From Candidatus Babeliales bacterium (GTDB taxonomy: Bacteria > Babelota > Babeliae > Babelales > Vermiphilaceae), in NCBI GenBank assembly GCA_020049835.1, contig JAGVLK010000011.1, positions 22,865-86,864 on the forward strand: DNA of 64,000 nucleotides. Reading direction: 5' to 3'. This document shows positions 27,365 to 35,386 of this stretch, piece after piece. The notes beneath the pieces were generated by a model, which was given only the letters and a program-made list of their open reading frames with translations, was not told the origin of the DNA and did not search any database. The position numbers and the translations under genes are program-made. Positions within the stretch are counted from its first letter, which is position 1. Each line of letters opens with the position of its first letter.

Positions 27365-28312
27365 TCATCGATGTTGATTACTCAACGTGGTTTGCCGTAT
27401 GATTTTAGGAACTGTAAGCGGCGTTTGGAGGCCATGCAGATATCCTTTGTACGCTTCAGGTTGGCGCAATAACATCGCTTCAAGAAATAATCCTATAATG
27501 CTCCACCAATGGGCGATCATGCGCAAAGGATTGTAAGTGTTAAAATTTTTTGCAAACAGATAACGATAGTTACGCATCAACATTGCACGATTGGCAAACA
27601 TAGCATCACGTTCAGCAGGACTTTGAATATGTTGTAGTCGTGCAGCTGGGTTAAAAAAAAGTGGCCCATCTTGCCTAATTCTGCGAGCAATATCGGCATC
27701 TTCCATGTAAGCATAAGTTGCCAGTGCAGTATCAAATTGATGTTTTTTAAGTACTTGTGCACGAAATGCCATGCAGCAACCGCCTAAGATTTCTACCTCT
27801 TTAAATTGTTGTGTGCCATAGGGATGAGTTGGAATGCCCGATGCAGTAAAATTTCCTGATCCATGTTCATGTTGCAACAGAAATATTTTGCGAAAGAGTC
27901 GATGTAAGCCGATCTTTTTTGGTGCAATATTGGTAATGGTGCCCATGCCAGCAACATACTGAGGGTGATGCACAAATACTTCATCCATACACTGAAGATA
28001 GGTCGGTTCAAGAATAACATCATCATCAAAAAAATAGATAAATTCGCGCGTTGCAGTACGTAATCCTAAATTACGCTGTAAAGTAAGTCCTTTTGGGCTT
28101 TTAAGATAATGTAACGCTGTATGAGGAAAATAGGAATGGCTGAATAGTTCTATAAGTTCAGGATGATTGTCCCATGCATCGTTGGAAGCATCAACAATAA
28201 TAATTTCATTTGGGGGTAGCGTTTGCGTGCTTAAAGAGGATAAACATGTATATAGATCCGTATGCCGGTTATACGTGCAAAGAATAACGCTGATTGAATG
28301 TTTATAGTTCAT
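27365..28312 (-). CDS. GT2-family glycosyltransferase, no signal peptide
   Basis: This 315-residue protein has the GT2 start ISVILCTYNRHTDLYTCL, the IIIVDASND strand and FFDDDVILEPTYL as the metal site. GGCCMAFRA and YMEDADIARRI match rhamnosyltransferase-like GT2 enzymes. The C-terminal about 80 residues are basic and amphipathic, possibly for membrane contact. It begins directly with the catalytic fold, so it should be cytosolic, unlike most transferases here. No ribosome site is seen; a small hairpin (28322-28338) lies just before the start. Confidence 0.87.
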   Translation of the reverse strand: MNYKHSISVILCTYNRHTDLYTCLSSLSTQTLPPNEIIIVDASNDAWDNHPELIELFSHSYFPHTALHYLKSPKGLTLQRNLGLRTATREFIYFFDDDVILEPTYLQCMDEVFVHHPQYVAGMGTITNIAPKKIGLHRLFRKIFLLQHEHGSGNFTASGIPTHPYGTQQFKEVEILGGCCMAFRAQVLKKHQFDTALATYAYMEDADIARRIRQDGPLFFNPAARLQHIQSPAERDAMFANRAMLMRNYRYLFAKNFNTYNPLRMIAHWWSIIGLFLEAMLLRQPEAYKGYLHGLQTPLTVPKIIRQTTLSNQHR

Positions 28313-28372
28313 AGCTTTTATAAAGGCGTTGTGCCTTTTTTCCTCTTTTTATGAGTCATGCGCTTCTGTTGA

Positions 28373-28396
28373 TCACCATAGCATAAACTATGGTGA
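28373..28396. repeat. perfect hairpin between two minus-strand genes
   Basis: TCACCATAG (28373-28381) pairs with CTATGGTGA (28388-28396) over a 6-base loop. There is no T run on the minus strand, so it is not a standard terminator; it could protect the 3' end of the 28435 transcript. Confidence 0.5.
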
Positions 28397-28434
28397 GAGG
28401 GAAGATGTAGAAGTTCTTTTTGGGTAATCTTGTT

Positions 28435-29274
28435 TTACTTAAAATTTCCTGCAAGAAGATCGTCTAAAAATTTTTGCCAAAAAATTTCTGATGGTGGAAA
28501 TTCATTGGCATCATCTCGTGATATATATAGATTTTTAATATGAGGTATGTTCCAATCTTCAGAAAACTCTTGGGGATCAGATCCAATCGCGAGCAACGTG
28601 AATGAAGTTGTCGAAAATTTGCTTTTAATCAGATGATGCAGTTCTAATGTTTCATCTTTGGTAATATCATGCATGCGTAAAAAATAGATGTGCTTACCGG
28701 ATTTCAGCTCGTCAAAAAAACGTTTGATGCGTCGCGCATATTTCTTATATTGTGTATCATAGTGTGTGGCAATGGTTTCAGGTTCGTGATTAGGAAAGTC
28801 ATGGTTGAATAATATCTCAAAATGTTTGTCTAAAACTGCTCCTGAACTTCCATCTACACCAGTGTGATATATTCTTTGATAAAAATCATAAAGATATGTA
28901 CTCCAATAAGGAGTAGATGATGGTACTAAATTTTCTTTGTTAAAGTAATCTTTAAAATTGTTATCAATTACTCGATACAATGATTTGTAAGGAACTATAC
29001 ACCAATCGAATGGAAAAGCGAAGACTCTTAGGTTGATGTTTCGCATCCACCATGCTGGGCCACAATGGCATCCTAAGGGGATGATGATAAAATCTTGAGA
29101 TATAGTTTCATCGGGTGTGTCATCATGAAATAAGTTTCTTGATATCGTTATTTCTTCTTCTTCTGGTTTTTGATATTCAACTTTTTCATCCAACATCAGT
29201 GCATGCACTGAGTGAGCTGCCGCAATACTGTAAACAATAGAATGCATAATAATAACAGAACTTTTAAATTGCAT
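28435..29274 (-). CDS. DUF1796 (putative papain-like peptidase) protein, secreted, copy 1
   Basis: The DUF1796 family is described as putative papain-like cysteine peptidases. This 279-residue protein has the family start IIIPLGCHCGPAWWMR, with the candidate nucleophile Cys. FAFPFDWCIVP, FNHDFPNHE and IYFLRMHD follow. The start is set at 29274, where GAGG lies upstream and a signal peptide (about 1-25, ending SVHA) begins. A second family member is at 32926. DUF1796 genes often sit in polysaccharide clusters, so an alternative is a glycan-linked role rather than proteolysis. Confidence 0.75.
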   Translation of the reverse strand: MQFKSSVIIMHSIVYSIAAAHSVHALMLDEKVEYQKPEEEEITISRNLFHDDTPDETISQDFIIIPLGCHCGPAWWMRNINLRVFAFPFDWCIVPYKSLYRVIDNNFKDYFNKENLVPSSTPYWSTYLYDFYQRIYHTGVDGSSGAVLDKHFEILFNHDFPNHEPETIATHYDTQYKKYARRIKRFFDELKSGKHIYFLRMHDITKDETLELHHLIKSKFSTTSFTLLAIGSDPQEFSEDWNIPHIKNLYISRDDANEFPPSEIFWQKFLDDLLAGNFK

Positions 29275-29383
29275 TGTGGTCCTCGCTTTACAGTGCTTTT
29301 TCATGTGTTATATGCATACGATAGCACAATCAAACGAGAAAATTATAGAAATTTGTTATTGGACTTTTAGTATTGCGTACACG

Positions 29384-29415
29384 AAAAAGGCGCCTTCTTA
29401 CAAAGACGCCTTTTT
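29384..29415 (-). terminator. intrinsic terminator, possibly bidirectional
   Basis: AAAAAGGCG (29384-29392) pairs with CGCCTTTTT (29407-29415), giving a T run on both strands. It ends the minus-strand gene at 29437, whose stop is 22 bases away. Confidence 0.85.
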
Positions 29416-29436
29416 ATCTAAACTTACTTTTTTTGA

Positions 29437-29877
29437 TTAAAACTGAAGTTGCTTTCCACTTGCAGTTTGAAACCAATTAGTTAAAGGCTTAACTTCAAGT
29501 TGCTCACCATTTAGCATTGCGCCTAAATCACCATCTGCTGTTTCAAAAAGCTCTATACGCGCATTTGGTTTGAAAGCTGGCAATTTGCCTCCCATACGTT
29601 GGAATGTAAATGTTCCAAGGTATGTGCCATTGGTCAAGTTCACTTGAATATTTGGGAATCGATGCAATCCGTGATTAACGAGAATACGTCCACTTTTGTC
29701 TCCAGGCATAAGTTGCGATGGTGGAACGGTGTTGTTATCATTAACAGAATGTTCATACCCGATTTGGTAAGGAGTATTGTTCTCGATACCTACCACAAAA
29801 CCTTGGCTACTTGCGCCATAAGTTATTGATGCAGTTGCCATTGCAAGGGAAAATAAAAATAATGTAGTCTTCTTCAT
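29437..29877 (-). CDS. small secreted beta-rich protein of unknown function
   Basis: The start is set at 29877; upstream in-frame codons to 29940 include no ribosome site, and the signal peptide starts here (MKK, hydrophobic core, cleavage near YGA). The 146-residue product is rich in short beta-type stretches (FVVGIENNTPYQIGY, IQVNLTNGTYLGTFTF) and free of Cys. It could be a small beta-sandwich, perhaps carbohydrate- or ligand-binding, but no family is recognised. It has its own terminator and stands alone. Confidence 0.65.
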   Translation of the reverse strand: MKKTTLFLFSLAMATASITYGASSQGFVVGIENNTPYQIGYEHSVNDNNTVPPSQLMPGDKSGRILVNHGLHRFPNIQVNLTNGTYLGTFTFQRMGGKLPAFKPNARIELFETADGDLGAMLNGEQLEVKPLTNWFQTASGKQLQF

Positions 29878-30005
29878 AATAAAGACCCCTTCGGCCCCCA
29901 TTTTAGGAGCAATACTGGTTGTTAATATGCAATAATCCATGCATTTGATACACTCGATTATTATTTCTACTTTAAATTTAACATAGTCAAGAGGCTAAAT
30001 GCAAT

Positions 30006-30030
30006 AAAAAGCCTATAAATAAGGCTTTTT
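30006..30030 (-). terminator. intrinsic terminator of the 30128 methyltransferase gene
   Basis: AAAAAGCCT (30006-30014) pairs with AGGCTTTTT (30022-30030). The stem gives T runs on both strands and lies about 100 bp past the stop of the minus-strand gene. Confidence 0.75.
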
Positions 30031-30089
30031 TTCAAGAATAGGCCCATTGAGTGGGGTAAATGAAATTGAGGGGGTGTGCTGATTTTGTA

Positions 30090-30116
30090 CCACCCACATA
30101 AGCGTCATGTGGGTGG
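30090..30116 (-). repeat. strong hairpin directly after the 30128 gene
   Basis: CCACCCACAT (30090-30099) pairs perfectly with ATGTGGGTGG (30107-30116). It starts 12 bases past the stop on the minus strand and has no T run, so it may stabilise the 3' end before the terminator at 30006. Confidence 0.55.
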
Positions 30117-30127
30117 CCGATGTAATA

Positions 30128-30907
30128 CTATTTTGAACTGCTCTTTTTGAGCATTACTTGATATTCGTCTTCGATAATTTCATAACCATTTGCCAAGAAG
30201 TATGCCAATGCGTATTTTGATTTGCCTAAATCTGAAGTTTCACCAAACTGTTTTGGTGTTTGGTTACGTACATCATCAATTAAGATAATACCATTATCAG
30301 AAAGAAGGTTACGCTCAACAATAATGTGCGCTTCAGCAAGTTGTAGTTGCGCTGTTTCTTCAATTGGTGTCATGTCACCGGTGTCAACATACAAAAGATC
30401 TATGCCATTAGGAAAGTTACAGGTGCGTAAAAAATCTAATGAAGAGCAAATATGATAATGCATGAACGGAAATTCTTCCGTTATTGTCCGTGCAACCCCA
30501 ATATGGGCGGCGACCAAATCAAGCGTGTGAAATTCGGGATTAAGGTGCGCTAATGCTTCTGCTGCCATGCGCGTGAATGAACCGGCACCCCAATCCCAAT
30601 TTTCAGGTTGGTTTGGTGTCCAATATTTACGATCATGTATGTTGCAACCCGGATGCCCGCCATGTGTGTAGCTACGTGTTGTGCCGAGCTCTAATATAAC
30701 TCTACCGCCGTTTTGCTCGAAGTACTCGAATGCCTTTTTGAACGTATAATAGCGCGAGCGCGGCAGAGGCTTTGTTTTTGGCCAGCCATGCAAAGCTTCA
30801 AGTGTGCCATTTTCCAAAAAATCTTTATAGGGCGCAAGAACTTCTTCAATATGATTTGAACAAAGAGTGGTACTTGCAAGAAGTGCCAGAGTATAGACGT
30901 ATTTCAT
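30128..30907 (-). CDS. class I methyltransferase-like protein with signal peptide
   Basis: This 259-residue protein has a signal peptide (about 1-16) and then a Rossmann methyltransferase fold: VILELGTTRSYTHGG as the SAM loop, HTLDLVAAH, IDLLYVDTGD and GIILIDDVRNQ. The last, with Asp-Asp, resembles metal-dependent O-methyltransferases (Methyltransf_24 type). AAAGGA lies before the ATG. It runs with the TylF-like gene upstream (gap 31 bp), probably as one operon. The substrate is likely a sugar, from context. SAM is cytosolic, so export would be puzzling. Confidence 0.75.
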   Translation of the reverse strand: MKYVYTLALLASTTLCSNHIEEVLAPYKDFLENGTLEALHGWPKTKPLPRSRYYTFKKAFEYFEQNGGRVILELGTTRSYTHGGHPGCNIHDRKYWTPNQPENWDWGAGSFTRMAAEALAHLNPEFHTLDLVAAHIGVARTITEEFPFMHYHICSSLDFLRTCNFPNGIDLLYVDTGDMTPIEETAQLQLAEAHIIVERNLLSDNGIILIDDVRNQTPKQFGETSDLGKSKYALAYFLANGYEIIEDEYQVMLKKSSSK

Positions 30908-30938
30908 AAAATTCCTTTATTAAGGTGCATACACCTTT

Positions 30939-31721
30939 TTATTTTGTTTTTTTCCAATAGACGATTGACCATCCTATAGCAGCCATTTCATCTGAAATGT
31001 TGTTTGCGCGACGATAGTCTTGAACTGCTTTGGCGCAATTGGGCATCGCCACGTAGTCATCTATAATAACATAGCCTCCTACTGACAATTTTGGATAAAG
31101 TGCAGTTAATGCGTCGATGGTGGATTCATATAAAGCGCCATCAAGTCGCAACAAACAGAGCTTTTCAATAGGTGCGGTTGCTAATGTATCTTTAAACCAT
31201 CCCGGCAAGAATTTTACTTGGTTATCAAGCAGATCATATTTGGAAAAATTGCTCTTTACGGTTTCAAGTGAAATACATAGATCAGGATAGTTCATGGGGG
31301 CAGTGTCAGCAGGATACTGTTCAGGATTTATTTCCGGCATGCCTTGGAAAGAATCCGCTACCCAGATGGTTTTGTCTTTTATGCCATACTCTTTTAAGAC
31401 AGCGCGCATAAAAATGCAGCTACCGCCGCGCCATACACCCGTTTCTATACAATCACCAGGTATATTGTTTTTTATTACATCACGTAGGCAAAATTCTATA
31501 TTATTGAGGCCATCGAGTCCTACCATGGTATGAGCGGATGCCGGCCAATCTCTTCCGCGGAGTCTATTTCCCAAATTGAATGGATGTCCATGTGTGTTGC
31601 CGTCTTGATATATCAAATTTAAAAGCGTTTTTTTCATCAAATTAAGATAATTTGAATAAGGAGTTGTCGTTGCTGTGCATGTTAATAGTGAGAGCAGGGC
31701 GATTTTTTTGCTTATTGCCAT
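30939..31721 (-). CDS. TylF/MycF-family O-methyltransferase with signal peptide, altered active site
   Basis: TylF-type enzymes O-methylate deoxysugars using a metal. This 260-residue protein has a short signal peptide (about 1-19). The family core is GDCIETGVWRGGSCIFMRA, WVADSFQGMP, LRLDGALYEST and GGYVIIDDY. Metal ligands Asp194, Asp221 and Asp222 are present. The residue two after Asp194, normally Asp in RLDGDLYEST and assigned as general base in NovP (Asp198), is Ala196 here (codon GCT). Activity may be lost or changed. AAAGGA precedes the ATG, and a strong promoter lies 56 bp upstream. Confidence 0.88.
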   Translation of the reverse strand: MAISKKIALLSLLTCTATTTPYSNYLNLMKKTLLNLIYQDGNTHGHPFNLGNRLRGRDWPASAHTMVGLDGLNNIEFCLRDVIKNNIPGDCIETGVWRGGSCIFMRAVLKEYGIKDKTIWVADSFQGMPEINPEQYPADTAPMNYPDLCISLETVKSNFSKYDLLDNQVKFLPGWFKDTLATAPIEKLCLLRLDGALYESTIDALTALYPKLSVGGYVIIDDYVAMPNCAKAVQDYRRANNISDEMAAIGWSIVYWKKTK

Positions 31722-31776
31722 TAATTTTCCTTTTTTTTGTAGTTTAGTCTACTACTTACTATGATAGTGTGATTGG

Positions 31777-31805
31777 ATACTAAAAAAATAACGTGCGTCT
31801 GTCAA
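31777..31805 (-). promoter_or_regulatory. promoter of the minus-strand methyltransferase operon
   Basis: On the minus strand, TTGACA (31800-31805), a 17-bp spacer with a T7 run and TAGTAT (31777-31782) lie about 55 bp before the 31721 start. The TTGACAGACG arm is repeated as an inverted copy at 31838-31847. The block GATTGGATACTAAAAAAA (31771-31788) recurs almost unchanged at 40753-40770. Confidence 0.6.
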
Positions 31806-31964
31806 TCCATATTTGTGATAACACCCAGGTCTTTAAGTTGACAGACGTGTTATTGAATTTCATGCATAATTGTTGTTGAGAAGTAGAAATTCTTTTTTTG
31901 CGTGATGGAAATAGGTATTATATTAAGTAAATAATAAAATAGGCATTACAGAAAGTGAGTATGT

Positions 31965-32996
31965 ATGATTGTACTGATGAAGCGTGTACCTTTCTTATTG
32001 TTATGCATATGTTTGCAAGTTATTGCTTATAATCCCACTAAAATCACGGTGCTGACAAAATATATTGGAGGCGAGGCCGATCATGGCCATAAGGGTGCAA
32101 AGCGCAGTTTAGTAGATGGGCTGCAGCATATTGGCGTTAACTTTAATGTTAACCCCATGTATCTGCATGAGGTGGGTGATGTGGTGCATATCATGGCGGG
32201 TGAAACATTTGTTTTAGATCAAGTGATTCCCTTAAAACAACGAGGTCTGGTAAAAAAAATAATAGTTGGACCAAACTTTGGTGAATTTTGTCGTGCAGGT
32301 AGTCCGTATGTGTATGATGAGCATATCGATGGAGTACTTTCTTTAGCAGATTGGACAATTTCAGGTTTTATGCGGTCCTATCCTGATTTCGATCCAACTA
32401 AAATTAAAAAATGGTTTTCCGGTGTAGATGCATGGTTTTGGCGACCTGTGTCTCAAGAAAAAGGGAGGCATGTATTAGTCTATGATAAATGGCAGCCAGA
32501 ATTAGCAGATGTTGTTGAAGTTATGTTGCGTGATTATGGATGGATTCCTCTACGTGTATCGTATGGTTCATATACTATAGATCAATTTAAAGAGCTCTTG
32601 CAGCAAGTGCAATTTGCAGTTTTTTTAAGTTATTCAGAATCGCAGGGACTTGCGTTAGCTGAATCATGGTCTATGGATGTACCGACACTCGTTTGGAATT
32701 GTAAAGGGCCGCATTCATACCAGGGTATTTATTATCCGGATTCTTCAGCGTGCCCATTTATGACGCCAGCAACAGGGTTACCATGGAAAAATATGCAAGA
32801 ATTTGCAGTATATCTTGAGCACATAGAAGAGTTGTTGCCGCAATTTAGTCCTAGGCAATGGGTGCTGCGGCATATGACTGATGAGATTTCTGTACGTGCA
32901 CTATTAGATATCATTATATCATTGGATGATAGGGGGGATGATGTACAAAAGAACTATAGTGGCATTGGTGTTCGTAAGCCGAATATGTTTGGCTAA
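31965..32996 (+). CDS. GT4-like glycosyltransferase with signal peptide
   Basis: This 343-residue protein begins with a signal peptide (about 5-23, cleavage near AYN). It reads like a GT-B fold enzyme with a reduced N-terminal domain: IVGPNFGEFC, ADWTISGFMR, FSGVDAWFWRPV as the inter-domain point, then FAVFLSYSESQGLALAESWSMDVPTLVWN, the retaining GT4-type donor-binding region. The start could also be the ATG at 31977. Its end overlaps the next gene by 71 bp. Donor unknown. Confidence 0.78.
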   Translation: MIVLMKRVPFLLLCICLQVIAYNPTKITVLTKYIGGEADHGHKGAKRSLVDGLQHIGVNFNVNPMYLHEVGDVVHIMAGETFVLDQVIPLKQRGLVKKIIVGPNFGEFCRAGSPYVYDEHIDGVLSLADWTISGFMRSYPDFDPTKIKKWFSGVDAWFWRPVSQEKGRHVLVYDKWQPELADVVEVMLRDYGWIPLRVSYGSYTIDQFKELLQQVQFAVFLSYSESQGLALAESWSMDVPTLVWNCKGPHSYQGIYYPDSSACPFMTPATGLPWKNMQEFAVYLEHIEELLPQFSPRQWVLRHMTDEISVRALLDIIISLDDRGDDVQKNYSGIGVRKPNMFG

Positions 32997-33711
32997 TTTA
33001 GCTTTTTTTCCGCAAGAATACAGCGTGGAAGGATTACTAAATGCGCAATGCGAACGCGAAACTGAGTTGCAAGAGCTCAAAAATGAGCGTTTTATCGCAA
33101 TAAGTTTAGGATATAACTGTTTTCCTGCATTTCATTTGCGGGATCATGGTTTGCGCATTCGTTCATTTCCCTTTGATTGGAATATAACGCCATTTAAAGC
33201 ATTGTACGCAATTTTAGAACATGATTTTGAAGGCTTTGTAGATTTGCGCGACCTAGCAATTAACGCGCCTGAAAATACGATATATAACAAACGTTATGAG
33301 TTTAAACTAAATCATGATTTTGATATTGTTGATTGGATCGAAACTCCAAATGGGCTTGTTCCCGCGGCACCTGAAAGTTTGGCAAAATATAACGAAGTAA
33401 TTGCATATTATATGCGAAGAATAACACGCTTTTACGATGCATTCAGCTTGGGGGTGCCTATTTATCTTTTTAGACGTATAATTTCTGCTGATCAGGCGCG
33501 ACAATTGCATACATTGTTATCCAATAAATTTCCCGATGCTCAATTTACATTGGTTTGCATTGAAGATGAAGATTATTGCGATCCGCATGCATGGGTTGAT
33601 ATGCCGAAAAATGTTATTCATTATAGATTTGCGGCGCCTGTGGCTCATAATCCAGAAAAAAGACATGAGGGAATGGTGCAATTGTTCCGAGAACTTGGAC
33701 TCATTAAATAA
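32926..33711 (+). CDS. DUF1796 protein with signal peptide, copy 2
   Basis: This 261-residue protein is a second DUF1796 member: ISLGYNCFPAFHLRDHGLR with the candidate Cys, RSFPFDWNITPFKALY, FKLNHDF and IYLFRR. It has a short signal peptide (about 6-23). The start could be 32926, 32938 or 32941; GGGGGG (32932-32937) would serve the later ones only poorly. It lies in the 3' end of the GT4-like gene in another frame, so the two are translationally coupled. It resembles copy 1 at 28435, but the Trp-Trp after the Cys is replaced by Phe-His. Confidence 0.75.
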   Translation: MIGGMMYKRTIVALVFVSRICLANLAFFPQEYSVEGLLNAQCERETELQELKNERFIAISLGYNCFPAFHLRDHGLRIRSFPFDWNITPFKALYAILEHDFEGFVDLRDLAINAPENTIYNKRYEFKLNHDFDIVDWIETPNGLVPAAPESLAKYNEVIAYYMRRITRFYDAFSLGVPIYLFRRIISADQARQLHTLLSNKFPDAQFTLVCIEDEDYCDPHAWVDMPKNVIHYRFAAPVAHNPEKRHEGMVQLFRELGLIK

Positions 33712-33807
33712 ACAGTTGGTTTTTGTGACAACTATTAATGTGATTTTTTTTTAATGTGATATTTTAATTAAGAATAGAATGTTATTTCATAATGAATGGA
33801 GGTTCAA

Positions 33808-34668
33808 ATGATCAAATGGGGTTATCTATGTATTGCGTTAGTTGCGCAGATAAGCTGTCTGTTATGTTTGCAGCAAACGCAGCCAGCAGGCGTTAAAGAA
33901 TTTGATTTTTTAAGAGATTGTGCAGAACAAATTCCAGGAGTTTTAGCCGTTTCAATACCAAAATGCGGGACGCACCTTTTGATAAAATTGCTTGAAGAAT
34001 TGGGTTTTTCACTGCAGCACCATAGAATGGCTACTACTGTACAAATGGATTATCAAAACTTGCGAGGATTAATAGGTAAAAAGTATTTTTCGACACACCT
34101 CGTTGCGCCTCAGGGCCCTATACACGAGTGCATTGACTATAAAACTATATATATATATCGAGATCCTCGAGATCAGGTAGTTTCGTTTGCATATTTTATG
34201 AAAAAGTATCCACAATGGGTTGATAGTAATCTTCCTGTTGATGTTTTGATTTCAAAACTAATAGTTGATGTTCCTGTTTATAATACGCATCAAGAGTCTG
34301 ATTGGAATGATCCATTACTTAAAAATATCGGTAGCATTAAGAATTTTTATGATCTGTATAAAGGGTGGCATGAATATCCTAATATCTATATAACTACGTT
34401 TGAAAAATTAGTGGGAGCAAAGGGTGGGGGAAGTGATGAGGAACAATATCAAGAGATTTATAATATTGCACGTTATCTTAATATTGCCGTAAGCGATATA
34501 GATATTAAAGCAATTCAAGAACATCTATTTGGTGGCACTGAGACCTTTCGCACAGGACAAATCGGTTCATGGCGCACACATTTTACTCCAGACGATAAAG
34601 GAATGTTTAAGCAAGTTGCAGGTCAAATGCTTATCGATTTAGGGTATGAGCAAGATTTAAATTGGTAG
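33808..34668 (+). CDS. sulfotransferase with signal peptide, copy 1
   Basis: Sulfotransferases move sulfate from PAPS to an acceptor, here probably a sugar. This 286-residue protein has PKCGTHLLIKLLEELG as the 5'-phosphosulfate loop and IYIYRDPRDQVVSFAYFM as the 3'-phosphate site. TFEKLVG and a C-terminal RTGQIGSWRTHF also fit the PAPS-binding tail. The loop has Cys in place of Ser and His in place of Thr versus PKSGTT. A signal peptide (about 1-20) precedes the fold. GGAGG five bases before the ATG at 33808 sets the start over 33796. Confidence 0.88.
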   Translation: MIKWGYLCIALVAQISCLLCLQQTQPAGVKEFDFLRDCAEQIPGVLAVSIPKCGTHLLIKLLEELGFSLQHHRMATTVQMDYQNLRGLIGKKYFSTHLVAPQGPIHECIDYKTIYIYRDPRDQVVSFAYFMKKYPQWVDSNLPVDVLISKLIVDVPVYNTHQESDWNDPLLKNIGSIKNFYDLYKGWHEYPNIYITTFEKLVGAKGGGSDEEQYQEIYNIARYLNIAVSDIDIKAIQEHLFGGTETFRTGQIGSWRTHFTPDDKGMFKQVAGQMLIDLGYEQDLNW

Positions 34669-34696
34669 TTACAACTGGTTTCAAAAGTAACCATAA

Positions 34697-35386
34697 CTAG
34701 TAATATAATACTTGTGCCTCTACGCCGGGAGCTGTGCTGCTGCCAAAAAGTTGTGCTTTCATATGTAATTCCGGTATGTAGAATACTTTAAAATTACCCT
34801 GACGTACTTTTAATTTAATGTAATCGCCTACATCATATTCAACCGGACGCAAAATATAGCCCATATTCTTGAAATCCATAGCACCAAACATCTCTTTAAG
34901 GTATTTGCATTTCATTGCAAATCCTAAGGTAAACACGTTGTAATCAGAGTTAACTTTAACCAAGGTATCATAATCAAGATTGTTTTCGACTAGGCGCAGT
35001 AAATAGTCTGAAGTCAGTTGGTGACGACCGGTAAACTTGATAATCATGTCTTCATCATCAAATCCAAAGTGATGAATTGCTTCCAGTACAGTAGCTGCCT
35101 CATTAATACCGTTATTGATGAATGTCGGGTCATTGGTTGTTGCATAAAATACATGCCCCGCATAATCTTCTAAGAATGAAGGTCCTGTTTTCTTTAATGC
35201 CTCTACAACATAGAGATCATCTTTGGTGTAACCGTAGTCTGCCAATATAGTAAACGTTTCAATGTACTGAGCTTTCCTAAATTCTGCGTGCGCATCAGTA
35301 ATGGCAGCAGTTAATAGAATGCGTATTTGTGCCTGACATGATGTAATTAGCAATGCGGCAATAAGAAGTTTGTTATGAATTTTCAT
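34697..35386 (-). CDS. exported protein of unknown function, possibly glycosyltransferase-like
   Basis: The start is at 35386, where ATG overlaps the stop of the upstream gene (ATGA) and AAGGGT lies upstream. The 229-residue product has a signal peptide (about 1-20, ending CQAQ). The mature part has IRILLTAAITDAHAEFRKAQY, DEDMIIKFTGRHQLTSDYLL and LVKVNSDYNVFT. The KFTGR-LTSDYL pattern recalls GT-like proteins in polysaccharide clusters and giant viruses, but I cannot name a family. Coupling to the methyltransferase gene upstream supports a role in the same glycan pathway. Confidence 0.65.
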   Translation of the reverse strand: MKIHNKLLIAALLITSCQAQIRILLTAAITDAHAEFRKAQYIETFTILADYGYTKDDLYVVEALKKTGPSFLEDYAGHVFYATTNDPTFINNGINEAATVLEAIHHFGFDDEDMIIKFTGRHQLTSDYLLRLVENNLDYDTLVKVNSDYNVFTLGFAMKCKYLKEMFGAMDFKNMGYILRPVEYDVGDYIKLKVRQGNFKVFYIPELHMKAQLFGSSTAPGVEAQVLYY

